This document shows, in pieces, positions 13,334 through 24,141 of a stretch of DNA of 64,000 bases. The stretch comes from Acanthaster planci (Eukaryota; Echinodermata; Asteroidea; Valvatida; Acanthasteridae): positions 425,437 to 489,436 of the forward strand of contig NW_019091523.1 of assembly GCF_001949145.1 (NCBI RefSeq), read 5' to 3'. Numbering within the stretch: the first letter of the stretch is position 1; the number at the start of each line of letters is the position of its first letter. The translations under genes were made by a program, and so were the position numbers. The notes under the pieces were generated by a model that was not told the DNA's origin, searched no databases, and worked only from the letters and a program-made list of their open reading frames with translations.

Positions 13334-13716
13334 GTAAGTCTTTGCCGAGGGCGAGAAGGTGGATGAGTGCTAATGTGTGGGAAAGACATGTTAAAACCGA
13401 GCTGAGAGTTGTGAGCTCATTAATGTCGAGCTTTAGTATCCGACCTTTGTGAATACAAAAGTTTCAACATTTTTTGTCATTTGTGGGCCAAATGCACTTC
13501 CCTCTCTGTTGTCAACTTTCTTCTTTTGTGTAGTGCGTGGCAGCCACATGTTAAGTTCACAAGTAGCTTTAAACGGAAAAAAAACAAGCAAACAAACGCA
13601 AAACCTGAGTGAAGCAGTGGCACCCCTAGCTAAGTAAAAAAAAGTCTAAGGGCATCCCATTATTGTTATCATGTCATGGTATCCATTTTTCTGTCAAATG
13701 CTCCTCTTCCTCGCAG
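13334..13716 (+). other. WDR89 intron
   Basis: About 0.4 kb with A-rich and T-rich runs. No other feature is seen. Confidence 0.75.
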
Positions 13717-13805
13717 GAGGACGACCAGTGTAAAGTGGACTACTTGGTTGATTGCTTCTATCATGCTTCGCTCAAATCGCTTGTTGTAGTGGGAGGATCT
13801 TACAC
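13717..13805 (+). CDS. WDR89: WDR89 exon E
   Basis: 29 codons plus two bases, with acceptor CTCGCAG and donor GTAAGT. The product EDDQCKVDYLVDCFYHASLK then SLVVVGGSY (visible residues 110-138) aligns with human DALDYLIGGLYHEKTDTLHVIGG and includes the conserved GG turn. The split codon AC/T is completed by the next exon. Confidence 0.9.
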
Positions 13806-13954
13806 GTAAGTTTCAGGCTGTCGTGGCCATGGAGATGATAGGCCAGTAGACGGTGTTGTAGTCAAGACCCTGTGAGACCATCACACCCCACATGGCCATC
13901 ACAAGCCATGGCCTGGTCAGTTGAACTGCAACAAGACATTCTGTCATTGTTCAT

Positions 13955-14065
13955 TTTGTCACTCGTGACTGGCCTTGTGACTGTTCTCGTGACTGGTCAT
14001 GGGAATGACATTGTGAATGTTCTTGTGACTGGTCTTGTAAAAGGTCTTGCGGTGCTCTTGACTGC
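13955..14065 (+). repeat. degenerate minisatellite
   Basis: Repeated variants of CTTGTGACTG / CTCGTGACTGG / CTTGTGACTGGTC at roughly 20-40 bp spacing. The open frames on both strands here are products of the repeat. Confidence 0.7.
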
Positions 14066-14632
14066 AACAGTGGCATTAGATGCCTGGCATAAATATCTCT
14101 TATTGGTGGTAACGGAAGAGGGTTTGCCTGTTGAAATCTGCGTGCTCGTAACAGTAACAAGGGGTGAAGACACTGCAACATTTGTGTGCATTCGGGGGAA
14201 GTAGTAAGGCATGCTTTGGGTTATGCCTGGACACTCAAGGGCTTACGCACACTGTGTCCTGCTAAGAGTGGCCCGCTGTTCTTGTTCTTTTGTTGTGATG
14301 GATCACATATGCATTGTACGGCCATTATCCCTAACCCCCCAAGGATTGCTGGCCCTAACCTTCCCCATTCATACAAAGTTAAACACCCATATGGGACTTT
14401 GTGCACAGAGGCTGTTGGACTTAGTTTTTCTGAGGTATACCAAACCCAATGCGAAAGTCAGNATTGTGGGGATGCAAACCATGGACACAGCTCAAAACTC
14501 ACAACAGTTCCGTTCATAGTTTCTTCTTGAAAGATACCTTTCTCACAGCACAGTGCCCGCCAGAGCTCTGGATCCAGGCTGTATATGTTTCCATGTAGAG
14601 TGTCCCTGTGTTGTGATCTTCGTCCTCAGAAG

Positions 14633-14688
14633 TCAGGCACACCTGCTCATTCTGTGCTTATCAGGCACACCTGCTCATTCTGTGCTTA
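14633..14688 (+). repeat. perfect 2 x 28-bp tandem duplication
   Basis: Two identical adjacent 28-bp units, each beginning TCAGGCACACCTGC and ending TGTGCTTA. Identity suggests a recent event or strand slippage. It is intronic. Confidence 0.9.
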
Positions 14689-15124
14689 TTTTCTGAAAAG
14701 AGCTACTGGAAATATGTCTTTGTTCACATTTCTTGATGCATTTTAGCGGAACTTGTGCCAGGAATAGTTGATGAAATCTTCGGGATACAGATTAGTCTAA
14801 AAACCGCAAGCAGTTGGTTAGACAACCCATCAGTCCAAACCTCTGTTACCCGAGTGGAATTTTGTTATGTATCTGCCTTGAGCAGAAGAACCCCCTCATG
14901 GGTTGAAAAGAGCCACATTGGTTGGGAGTGTTCACTTTGTTGGTAGCAATGTGACCATAACACGTACATTTCACAGTTGCTCGTGAACCAGTTCCAGCCA
15001 AAGGAACCTCCGTTGCTAAGAAAGTCCTCTTTTGGTCCAGCTCGAGGCTCATTGCTACAGAATTTGTCACATTGGATCACAAATCTCTTATAATTTAGTT
15101 TTTCATTCACGACTGTTACCACAG

Positions 15125-15230
15125 TGGGGATCTGAACCTGTTAGCCGTTGGCCGAGAGAGAGTACACAAAGTGCGTTCCCTGCCGAGTGCACACAGCGGG
15201 GTAGTTCGATGCCTGCACTGGGATAACATG
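15125..15230 (+). CDS. WDR89: WDR89 exon F
   Basis: One base completing a Thr codon plus 35 codons, with acceptor TACCACAG and donor GTGAGT. The product GDLNLLAVGRERVHKVRSLP then SAHSGVVRCLHWDNM (visible residues 140-174) forms the last strands before the final blade. Human has GRIHLMN..LQGGHAATVRSFCWN. The GH-like SAHSGVVR motif followed by a conserved Trp is characteristic of a WD repeat. Confidence 0.9.
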
Positions 15231-15895
15231 GTGAGTAACTCTGAGGAACTAACTAGAGAGGATCACTGGCCGCTCACAGTAGCTCATCAAGGATGGTATC
15301 TCACAGCTGTTACTATTTTAGATTCAGGGTACCTTGGTGTTGTGGTACTTGTACATGTACTTGGGTATTTTGTGCACTGTAACTCTTACTCGCGAAAACA
15401 AGCTCATGCTTCTACTCACATACAAAATCCAATTTCATACACTCGCACTTGTTCAGGTCTTGTGCTCGTACTGAATGCTGAAGTACTGTACCTCTATGTT
15501 GGAATGCCCCTTGTGGGAGTTTGTCCCATACACTTGTGGCAACACCCATTTCTTGAATTAGAAGCCCTGTGTCATTGCAGTGTGTTTGGTGGAGCACGCT
15601 CACATCTTTGTGGTCATATCTAAGCATGAAATCCTTGCATGTTTACGTGAAGGCGAAGCATTTTTAGAAGAGGACTTGTACCCTGACTTGTACCCTGGCT
15701 CTAGCAAATCTTGACCCTGGAATTCAGCATACTCTTTCAGGTACCTAATACATGTAGTTGCAAAGTGAACTCCGTGCTTTGCAGGTCAAAACTGGAAATC
15801 CAGGTGCATGTTTGTAAGCCGAGGTGTATTGTTTTGAAGCACCCTCCACTTACAAATGAGTGATTACGTTCTCTCACTTTGATCTTTTCCTGCAG
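15231..15895 (+). other. WDR89 intron
   Basis: About 0.66 kb with one ACATGTAC word near 15353. Nothing else is recognised. Confidence 0.75.
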
Positions 15896-16159
15896 ACGGA
15901 GAGTTTGGTCACAGGAGGGGAAGACTCCACACTTGCGGTCTGGCCGGGCAAAGAACCGCGGCTGCCAAAGCCGCCGAGCAGGTCCGCGGGGACGACCCCG
16001 ACCTCGGCCACAACCCCTACAACTCCGACGAACCCGACAACCCCGACAATGCGCAAGAGGAGAGCTGAGAAACGGGCGGCACTGACTGAGGACATTGAGG
16101 TCACCAAACGCATGCAGCGAATGAAAGTCAACCACAGCCGCTCGGCCACCGTCAAATGA
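15896..16159 (+). CDS. WDR89: WDR89 last coding exon, with Thr/Pro tract
   Basis: 88 codons including the TGA stop at 16157-16159, after acceptor CCTGCAG. It starts TESLVTGGEDSTLAVWPGKE, matching human DSLLTGGEDAQLLLWKPG, the final WD blade. After that the protein diverges: a Pro/Ser/Arg stretch, a Thr-Pro repeat tract at visible residues 207-225 (15992-16048; TTPT, PTTPTNPTTPT) and a basic tail MRKRRAEKRAALTEDIEV ending HSRSATVK. The basic tail is also a human feature (KRRKKQ). The Thr-Pro tract looks like a lineage-specific repeat expansion and I do not recall it in vertebrate WDR89. Confidence 0.92.
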   Translation, partial: TESLVTGGEDSTLAVWPGKEPRLPKPPSRSAGTTPTSATTPTTPTNPTTPTMRKRRAEKRAALTEDIEVTKRMQRMKVNHSRSATVK

Positions 16160-16328
16160 CTACCGGAGCGTGTAGAGCACTACGAACTGTGTACGCTGCT
16201 CTCGTGAACTGAACTTGATAACGAAAACACATCGAATCTCAACCTAATTCAAGGGTGTCATGTTTCTTTGGTACATTTTATTGGCCCACCTGTCACTCTC
16301 AACACTTCAAATAGTGCAGACTGAGCTA

Positions 16329-16517
16329 TTAACCCCTTCAGGGCGGGATTATTTTGACCGCGACTGCTGGGCTGTGGCATGCCCTGAATGGAGGGCTTTG
16401 TCCAGCAGCAGGCCCCATTGAACCAGCAGCTGCGTGGTGAATAGACTGTATGCGTGGTATGCACCAATCCTCACACAAAGTTGCGGTAGTAGCAGTCCTC
16501 CGTAGCGAAGGGGTTAA
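16329..16517. mobile_element. piggyBac-like MITE, TTAA-flanked
   Basis: 189 bp bounded by TTAACCCCTTC at the left and its exact complement GAAGGGGTTAA at the right. The TTAA at both ends is the target duplication used by piggyBac transposases, and the termini begin CCCCTTC. There is no transposase, so it would be non-autonomous. It lies within 200 bp of the WDR89 stop codon and so probably within the 3'UTR. The inverted repeats are short (11 bp including TTAA), so this is a good but not certain call. Confidence 0.6.
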
Positions 16518-17440
16518 TGGCAGCTTCTGTCTCTGGAAGAGATTGGTAAGGAACTTGGGGAAATAATGGAATTCATCTGTGATGCCTACTTGTGATGTGG
16601 TTTATTTGACTCAAATATTGTTGCTCTAATTGCTTTGTCGTCAGGTGCTGGTTTTCATATACATATCTTTTGGGGGGGGTGTTACTTAAAGAGAGTCATT
16701 AACGTCAGTAATAATCTTACTAACTTTTCCTTATTTTGCGTTCATTTGGGATGTAATTTGGGTTCAGGCTACTCCTGTCATTGTAGGAGTTTGTGATCAT
16801 CAACTGTTACCAATTTAATCCAGTGATGTAAGAATGAGTATATTAACTCATCATGATCAGTGTCTCAAAATGAGAAATGTGGATACATTCTAATGATTTT
16901 TCTTTGGGTGATTTGACCTTTTTATTTTCATGTTTCCGAATGGCGTTTGTATTTCAAGGTGCAGGCAGCAGAAGATAGTTTGAAGCTACGTTATTGTGAA
17001 AATTTGTACAGTCTCTATTTTCTAAATCAGATGGTATAATTAAGTTCAGTATTTTGCTGTTTGCTTGTACGACTATTGCTGTAAATGTATTTTGCATCAT
17101 TATTGCTTTGGCATATTTTGGATGAAATTAATTCCAGGAAGAACTGTTTAATTTGAAACTTACTCAAGATCGCCATGATTTAGTTTTTCATGTTTGTTTG
17201 GGTGTGACAAGGGGGCAAGGTAGTGTTGAAAACCTCAATTAGTTTGAAGAAACAGATTAAGCCATACCTGAATTTGATCTTTGTTTATCTGCACCTACAG
17301 ATGTTCTCTCTGCTTCATTATATTCATGAAATGTGAAGCATTTTGTACTTTTCCTTTAAAAACTGAAAGTTTTATGTCATGAGTATTGCAGTCATGTACC
17401 CAAGCGGTGTTGAAGAACTTTTTCCCCAATTTTCACTCTC

Positions 17441-17618
17441 TAATACAAGCGTTTCACAATAGCGCGCCTCCAAGAGTTTGCAACACGTTGGCCAATCACA
17501 ATGCGCGAAATTTGTCGACCCAATGCGCGTTTGGAAAGGGTCGACAAATTTCGTGCTTTGTGATTGGCCAACGCGTTGCAAACTCTTGGTGGCGCACTAT
17601 TGTGAAACGCCCGTATTG
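17441..17618. mobile_element. palindromic foldback element (MITE)
   Basis: About 178 bp forming a near-perfect inverted repeat. The left arm reads GCGTTTCACAATAGCGCGCC.. CAAGAGTTTGCAAC.. TTGGCCAATCACAA.. AAATTTGTCGACC. The right arm is its complement (GGTCGACAAATTT.. TTGTGATTGGCCAA.. GTTGCAAACTCTTGG.. GCGC.CTATTGTGAAACGC). Arms are about 75 bp with a few mismatches and a short centre. The open frames on both strands are mirror images of each other and not genes. The high arm identity points to fairly recent insertion. Confidence 0.85.
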
Positions 17619-18361
17619 AGCCTGTGGTAAATACTGTGACTGATATTAAGCCTAGGAACAAATAATGTGGTGAAATTAATGTCTACAGCCCTAACTCACA
17701 GTCTCAAATCCTCTGATTTCAATATGATTTTACATACGCCCTAGGGGGTTAGGGTTAAAGGGGCACACTATTCTGATTTATATTGGTTGAACTACAGTGC
17801 TCCTCATCAAATGGCGGTGTTTCACTGACACGCAAAAACGTGAAGATCTGCCCAGACATTACTTCTCGAAATTATCCATGCATCTGCTTTTCAGACAGAT
17901 CCCAAAATTGCTTGTAATTTCAGCGGGTTTTACACAAGAGAAGAAGATCCTGTATCCTTTTAAGTTATTATGGTGCCTCAAACAAAAAAGCAGTCCTTAC
18001 TTTCAAACTGGTTTAAAATCATCCCATCAGGTACATCAGCTGGAAATGCAAGCTGAAGATTAAAAAAAAACCCGGAGGCCTAAACCACTTATAAAGATTT
18101 CGTGCTAACGGAGGATAGTTTTAAAGATTTTAGAGTTCATTCAACTCAAAGGGAGGAACACATTTCTGTTTAGGAGTCCTGGTGTTAGGCACTCAGATAA
18201 AAAAAAAAAAATTATGTATGACGTCTGTACAGTCTCCGTTGTGGTATTGGTAATAGGTATGTGCTGTCAGTGTCCAGATTTGCCGAGTTGTAAAAATGCA
18301 CTATGCAAACACTGTAGCATTATGAAACTACACTTTCTTTCTTTTTTTTTTGTCATTTAGA

Positions 18362-18375
18362 CCAGTAGAGGGCGC
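18362..18375 (+). promoter_or_regulatory. CTCF-type motif
   Basis: CCAGTAGAGGGCGC matches the metazoan CTCF core consensus CCASYAGRKGGCRS at all 14 positions. It sits in the spacer between WDR89 and PSKH1, where an insulator would be plausible. AGGGCGCT cores also occur in repeats, so occupancy is unproven. Confidence 0.45.
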
Positions 18376-21300
18376 TCTTTATGCTGCACTGGGGAGTGAT
18401 GTGTAGGGACCCCCTGTTTATTCATTTCACTGAATGAAGATGTAGAGGTGTTTGGGATCCGGAGATGTACAAGGGATTTTGGATTCTAGACATTATGATT
18501 ACTGTTTCACTTTTCTTATGATGAATATAGTCGAGCGAACTATAAACTTCATGTGAAATCTGCTTTTCTGTGTATTATCAGATTATATTCACACTTTAAA
18601 ATTAAAAATGTTATGATCAAGTTTATATCACAAGTTGCAAATTTGATGAAAAGGGAACTCCCAAAACTCACTAGAACTGTGTCTTTCAGTAAAAAGTGTG
18701 GTCTGTTTTCAGTTGCTGAAAAATTTTAAATATTTTTTACTGGGAGGGGGCCATTTTTTATTCCAGACCGTACAGATACTAGTGTGGTGCCTGTACTCTG
18801 CCACAAACATTGTGAGGATGTTCAGAGCCATGCAGATGGATACCAGACCAAAATGGCTCCTGTGTGCTGAATGGCATTGGTAATCATTTTTTATGACTTA
18901 TGCATTTGAATGACTATGCTGACAATGAGGTCTTTCATTCTTAATTTCCTGATTATAGCCTTAGATTGAGCAAGCCAGTGACTTGTGCTCCTTGTATTTA
19001 CAAGATATCATAGCCCGTTCTTTTGCTGTATTATTATGCACTAGTATTCTTGCCAACCAAAAACACATTGGCTATCCTACTTGTAAAATGTTTAAAAAGT
19101 GATTCGCAAAGGTTTTAGACATGTACTTTAAATCAGTGAAAACTTCATAAACAGAAGGTTATTTCTCCTAAGTACCGCATTAAGGGTTAGATGCATCATT
19201 TTGGGGCAACATTTCTTGCTTACCCCATCTTGTGCAAGGCCACGGCCATCCATAAATGGCTGCGGTCAGTGATGTAAACAAAACAGTTGTACAGTTGTAT
19301 AAATGTGCTCATGGACAACGAAATTCAGCAGCCATGATAAAGTGAAGAAAGAAGTTTTGGTGAGAAACCGTACCAGAAATCAAAAGGAATGGAAGTAGTC
19401 TGCGTGTTTACCTTTTGTAAAAAAAATCTAATCTCACAGCAGAGAGGCAGTTATATAAATTACCAAGCTGCAGATAACAGCATTTTTAAACAGTTTGAAT
19501 TGGGCAGTGGAGGCCACGCCCCAAAGTATAGGGACGTCCATACCTGTGACCTCGGCCAGTCGAGTTGCATTGGCTTTGCGCGCCGGCTGGTCACCTCGAG
19601 TTGGAGACTATAGCATGCCGAATATATACGACTGGAGCAGAGTCTGATAACCGTCGATCTTTGGGAATATTTTCTGCCAAAGGCTTTCACTTTTTCGTTA
19701 TTGGAATGCATAATATTAACGGGTAGAGTGTAAAACAGATGCGTTACAGGAATTCCAAATTGTGGACGTCTTTCAAATCGTACTTGTATCAAAGCTTACA
19801 ATCATTCTATATTTGAATATGCATATTTACACGATTACGTCTTGGTATTTTGCATAGTATCATGAGTGGTGTTTTTATCTGTTCAAGAATACTGATCTTG
19901 CCTGATTTATAATAAACCACAAAATAATGCCGTAAGAGGATCTTTTTTGAGTCTTATTGGACTTTATCCCTTAACTTCAAGGGTAGTGTGAGCTGTCCCT
20001 GCGGGAAAAAATAACAATGAAAGACACGAATAAAAAAAGGGATTACCAAAACCAGCACCAATTTGCTTGAAAATACTTGGAATTGACCCTCATCCAGCGG
20101 TCGTGATTTGCGAGTTTCTTATCGTGCCGATTTCGTCTTATCCCCATGTCTGAGTGCCATACCTTGTTAAACGGAGACCATGGCTCGTGTGTGGAAGTGA
20201 GCATCCATTATTAAGCTGCCCCCCTCCCCCGTGGGGGGAAAATCAGGTGGCTCCCATGAAATTGGTTTTGATTGTCTTCCAATTACGAATTGGATTTGCT
20301 TGTTTTCCCCCTTTTGTTGTTTGAGGCGTTCCCCAGTTCATTGGTGGAAGTAACTCCCAATCGCAGAAAGGCACGTGGAGTTTCAGTACCTGTCCGCACC
20401 ACAAGCTAGTTTTCTTTTGGAAATTCAAACTATAAACGAAAAGGGACTTTAGCATAACTTGTGGCCCCTCGAATCACTACAGGCTACAGTCAAAACAGCC
20501 CAATGACCAGTGGCCCGATGGCGTCTGGCGTTCAATAATAGATCCTGAAAGCGATAGGTCATGCAGTGAGCTTCCGGCACCCTGGCGCGCCACCAGGGGT
20601 CAATTTTCAGGCTCTACATCGTCAGTCCACACATACTGTAGATGACCTGTGGCGTAGCTTGGGGTGCCCCTATTTGAAAAACAAGTCACATGAACTGCTT
20701 TAAATTCGCTTTTCAGTACCCCCTTGATAAAAAATGCCATCCCAAGTGGCCCAGAAGTTCCACCCCGATGAAATAAGTGGACTACATCCAACTGCGTCAA
20801 TTGCCGACTTGGTAGACACTCCCATCCCCCGTGCGCATGGCATAGCGGCGCTGGTTCTGCCCTCCCCCCATCATACGTCTTCCATTTTCCCTTTAATTCA
20901 GACCTATCAAACCAGTTGTAGAGGTATCTATCTACGATGGGGTTGAAGAGCTACAACGATTTTTGACTTAATAAAAAGTTCAATGGTTTCAGTGGGCGCT
21001 AACTGAGAGAATGCTCTTTAGTTTCATCATTTTCATTTCATTCATCATTTTCATAATTTATCAAAAGCAAAAAAGCAACCCCCCCCGCAAGGCTTAGAGT
21101 GGACGGCCCCTACTGTCAGCTGTTGTGACTGCTCTCCTATCGTTTGATAACGCAAACAGCGCCCTCGGGGTAAAAGGAAACATGTCAAACTCCAAGTGTA
21201 TTTATGTTATCAGTCTTTTTGAACTAAATGCGAGGATATTTCCACTGTCCCTTCACTCTGCAAATTGTAGAAACAGTGGGATGAAATTTAAACTTCATGT

Positions 21301-23080
21301 ACGGAAGGCAGGTTCTTGTCTTGAAGTTATGCGTTATAACTTCGAGAGAAGTTCCATTACTTGTACACCTTCTTGAAGTCACAAGACATATTTCAGTACA
21401 TGCGCAGTTTACATGTACCTGGACCGACGGCAAGATGCCACCAGCGACAGTCCATCGATATCATGCAATAAGACTCCTAAAACGTCTTGCAAGACCAAAT
21501 TTCAAATGCACCGTCGTCAGTTATATTCAAATAAGCTTTTTTATCCCAGCACAATTAAGGGAGATTAGCCTGTAATCCTCTCCAATCCCTTTAGAGAGGG
21601 TGTATCACCGCAAGACATTTTATCTCAAACTTGTAGTCCGCGAGACTAAAATTTATTACAGTCACGACACTTGTTTTAGACATTAGTTTTAGTTTGCTTC
21701 AGAATTTGTGAACTACCATTGTGAACTACCAATTTGTCAAACCTACTGAGCTTGCGACGAGAAAATAAAAGCCACGACCCCCTCCCAAAGATATCATAAA
21801 CCTTTCACAGAGAGTCGATCTCTGGGGTTGAGCTGACATGTCCTTGTCGATAACAATTTATCGATTTTTTGCACCTCATTTTGTAAAGTGGCCTTCGAGT
21901 AGATACAGACCGATCGGCTTTGCACGAAATAAGACAGGGTTCGATAATTCACAATGACAAAGGGAGGGCAGTGAAGAGTCTTGAAGAGTTCTCGACCGCT
22001 TCAGTAAAAAAAATTAAAAGGTAAAAAACGATGACGTCAGTGTTACCTTAATAGCTGCCTTACTTTTTTAGAACCTCCCTGGTTCCTTTTTGGGCCAGGA
22101 CAAACGTTTAAAGGGTCCCCACAGGACGGGGGAGATATGGGAGAAGTCCTTGCAGACTCGGACCACGCATGTCCAAATCGTTAAAATTCAAGCGGGACAG
22201 AGCTTTAATTGAAATCTTCTGGCGGAAGTACAAACGAGGACTGGGGCCGGGGAGGCGCATAAAACTTCTTCAAGGTGCACAGAAAGGTTTACCGGTTGAA
22301 ATTATAAATGGATGGTTACTACCAAACTTCAAGTAATAAATTTTTAAAGGTGAATAAAAATCATGAGATCAATAAGCCTGTACGCTTCGCTACTGTATAC
22401 AACCTGCTAAGCTAACCAATGCATCATAATTTTGGTTTACTGATTTCGACATTTCACGAAACATGTCTCCTTATTTTTTATGTGGTTATAAAAAGAAAAA
22501 CTTGGCAAATATCACCCCATTATTCACCAGAGACACACCCAAGGGAGGTTTGAGCACCTCTTCCTAGGAGGTTTAAAATTATTGATTTTTTTTCTTTTCA
22601 AATTTCTCAAAAAGAAGATATCAAACATATTAAACTATACTAGCTCTGATGTAGACATAGATCCAAATCCCAAGTGCCGCAACCGGGGGAGACTTGAGCA
22701 TCATGGGCTATGGAGGAGGGGTATGTCGGTCCGAGTCCCCCACTCAAGACGAATCCTGGGTGCGTCGCTGCTGTTCACCGTAGGCGCAGGCCAAGCGCCA
22801 GCAATATGAGGACCGGACATGGACACCCCTTGTGAAATAATGAGTACGATGCCTCGTAGGAATAAAAGTATTTCCCCTGACCAAAAGGACCGTAGGACTC
22901 GAAATATATACGTGTATACTACACGCTTGAGTGCGCTTTACCCAGAAGTCTCAACATTGAGAATGCATGCAGCAACCCGTTGTGCAGTTCGGACACTTGA
23001 TATAACAGGCCAGCCGGTACGATTAGGTTCGTGCAATGGTTGTGCTAAGAATTTGAAGCCTTCTCTGCCCTAAATTTCAG
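18376..23080. other. WDR89-PSKH1 spacer
   Basis: No gene recognised. ACATGT words are scarce compared with the flanking introns. Parts of 19.2-19.8 kb and 20.1-21.1 kb have higher GC and short open frames on both strands, but I could not assign them to any family; they may be decayed transposon DNA. AATAAA occurs at 19911-19916. The last kilobase should contain the PSKH1 promoter and any non-coding first exon, which I could not locate. Confidence 0.55.
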
Positions 23081-23082
23081 CC

Positions 23083-23106
23083 ATGGAAGTTGGAATTTGC
23101 GAGTGA
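23083..23106 (+). CDS. upstream ORF of PSKH1 (7 codons)
   Basis: ATG to TGA encoding MEVGICE, starting 92 bases before the PSKH1 start and in another frame. The context GCCATGG (G at -3 and +4) is strong. A possible splice acceptor (TTTCAG, ending at 23080) lies immediately upstream, so the ATG may be at the very start of the coding exon's 5'UTR. Translation depends on the real transcript start. Confidence 0.35.
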   Translation: MEVGICE

Positions 23107-23174
23107 TCGTTGTGCAGAATATTCGCTAGTCGGATGTAGCGTACCGATGTGTACCGATCACTCTCGTAGCCATC

Positions 23175-24038
23175 ATGGGCTGCGGTGGTGGTAAACTCGC
23201 CCCTGAGACGCCGGTAGATCGCCACATCGACTGGGTGAAGACGATAGAGCCCGGCCATGCCGGTGGAGGGGGCTCCTCGATCAAGAACCAGTACCGCAAG
23301 AGCGACGTTAGTAAGGTACACCGCAAGCCGAAATACAAAGCCAAATTCGACCCTCGTGTGACGGCCAAGTATGACATCAAGGCACTGATTGGCACGGGGA
23401 GTTTCAGCAGAGTTGTCCGGGTGGAACACCGGGCCACTCGCAACCCGTACGCCATCAAGATGGTGGAGAAGAGACGCGAGGGCAAACAGTGCTGGGAGGT
23501 GGAACTCAACATCCTCCGGCGAGTTCGCCACACCAACATCATACAACTCATTGAGGTGTTTGACAGTAAAGAGCGGCTGTACATGGTAATGGAGTTGGCG
23601 ACGGGGGGAGAACTCTTTGATCGCATTGTCTCCAAGGGGAGTTTCAACGAACGGGATGCGACTCGGGTGCTTAAGATGGTCCTAGAGGCCGTTCGCTACC
23701 TCCACAGCCTGGGGATAACTCACCGCGACATCAAGCCTGAGAACTTGCTGTACTACCATCCCGGTACAGACTCCAAGATCATGATTACAGACTTTGGCCT
23801 GGCTAGTTGCAAGAAGGGCATTGCCGATCAGGACGATGCGATGAGAACAATTTGTGGGACTCCAGAATACATAGCCCCGGAGATCCTTCTGAGGAAGTCG
23901 TACAATCAGTCAGTTGATATTTGGGCGATCGGTGTTGTGACGTACATTTTGCTCAGTGGTAGAATGCCATTTGATGATGACAATAGAACTCGCTTGTACC
24001 GCAAAATACTGCGAGCAAAGTACTCCTTCGCTCATGAG
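23175..24038 (+). CDS. PSKH1: PSKH1 kinase, coding exon 1 (residues 1-288)
   Basis: Protein serine kinase H1, a CaMK-group kinase. The start ATG has a good context (ATCATGG) and gives MGCGGGK; Gly2 and Cys3 are the N-myristoylation and palmitoylation residues that anchor human PSKH1 to Golgi and other membranes. The kinase domain runs from about residue 66: glycine loop GTGSFSRV (73-80), YAIK with Lys95, alpha-C Glu110, hinge MELATGGELFD (139-149), catalytic HRDIKPEN (183-190), DFG (206-208), TCGTP-like ICGTPEYIAPE (226-236), and SVDIWAIGV. All catalytic residues are present, so it should be active. KFDPRVTAKYDIKALIG just before the loop is a PSKH1 signature. The N-terminal linker is shorter than in human. 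The exon ends AHE|GTAAGT; the intron position fits the family alignment. Confidence 0.97.
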
Positions 24039-24141
24039 GTAAGTACAGAAGGTACAAGTTAATTTCTCTTGTAGGAAAATCCTCCATGAACATTTACATT
24101 AAGCCTGAATTGCAAATACTGCATGGGTGATTTTGCATAAT

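Larger units (their letters stand above)
13806..15124 (+). other. WDR89 intron with degenerate tandem repeats
   Basis: About 1.3 kb. It holds a degenerate GTGACTGGTCTTGTGACTG-type tandem repeat (about 13960-14065), a perfect 28-bp duplication at 14633-14688 and a single unresolved base at 14462. No exon is seen. Confidence 0.75.
16160..18360 (+). other. WDR89 3' sequence and spacer
   Basis: Sequence after the WDR89 stop codon. No convincing poly(A) signal could be singled out, so the 3'UTR end is unknown. The stretch contains a TTAA-flanked MITE (16329-16517) and a large palindromic element (17441-17618). No coding sequence is seen. Confidence 0.6.

Noticed and set aside
13951-14204. Overlapping frames of 70-110 residues in the WDR89 intron
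   Set aside because: Both strands give repetitive peptides (VTGLVT or SQEHSQ-type) that are translations of the local minisatellite.
19389-19792. Possible transposase or exon in the GC-richer 19.2-19.8 kb segment
   Set aside because: Frames on both strands are short and I could not match either to a known family.
22680-22810. tRNA-like segment (GGTCCGAGTCCCCC resembles a B box)
   Set aside because: No A box or cloverleaf fits around it, and the B box deviates from consensus.
23070-23647. Two long - strand frames (158 and 173 residues) opposite PSKH1 exon 1
   Set aside because: They are shadows of a strongly coding + strand; their sequences show no domain.
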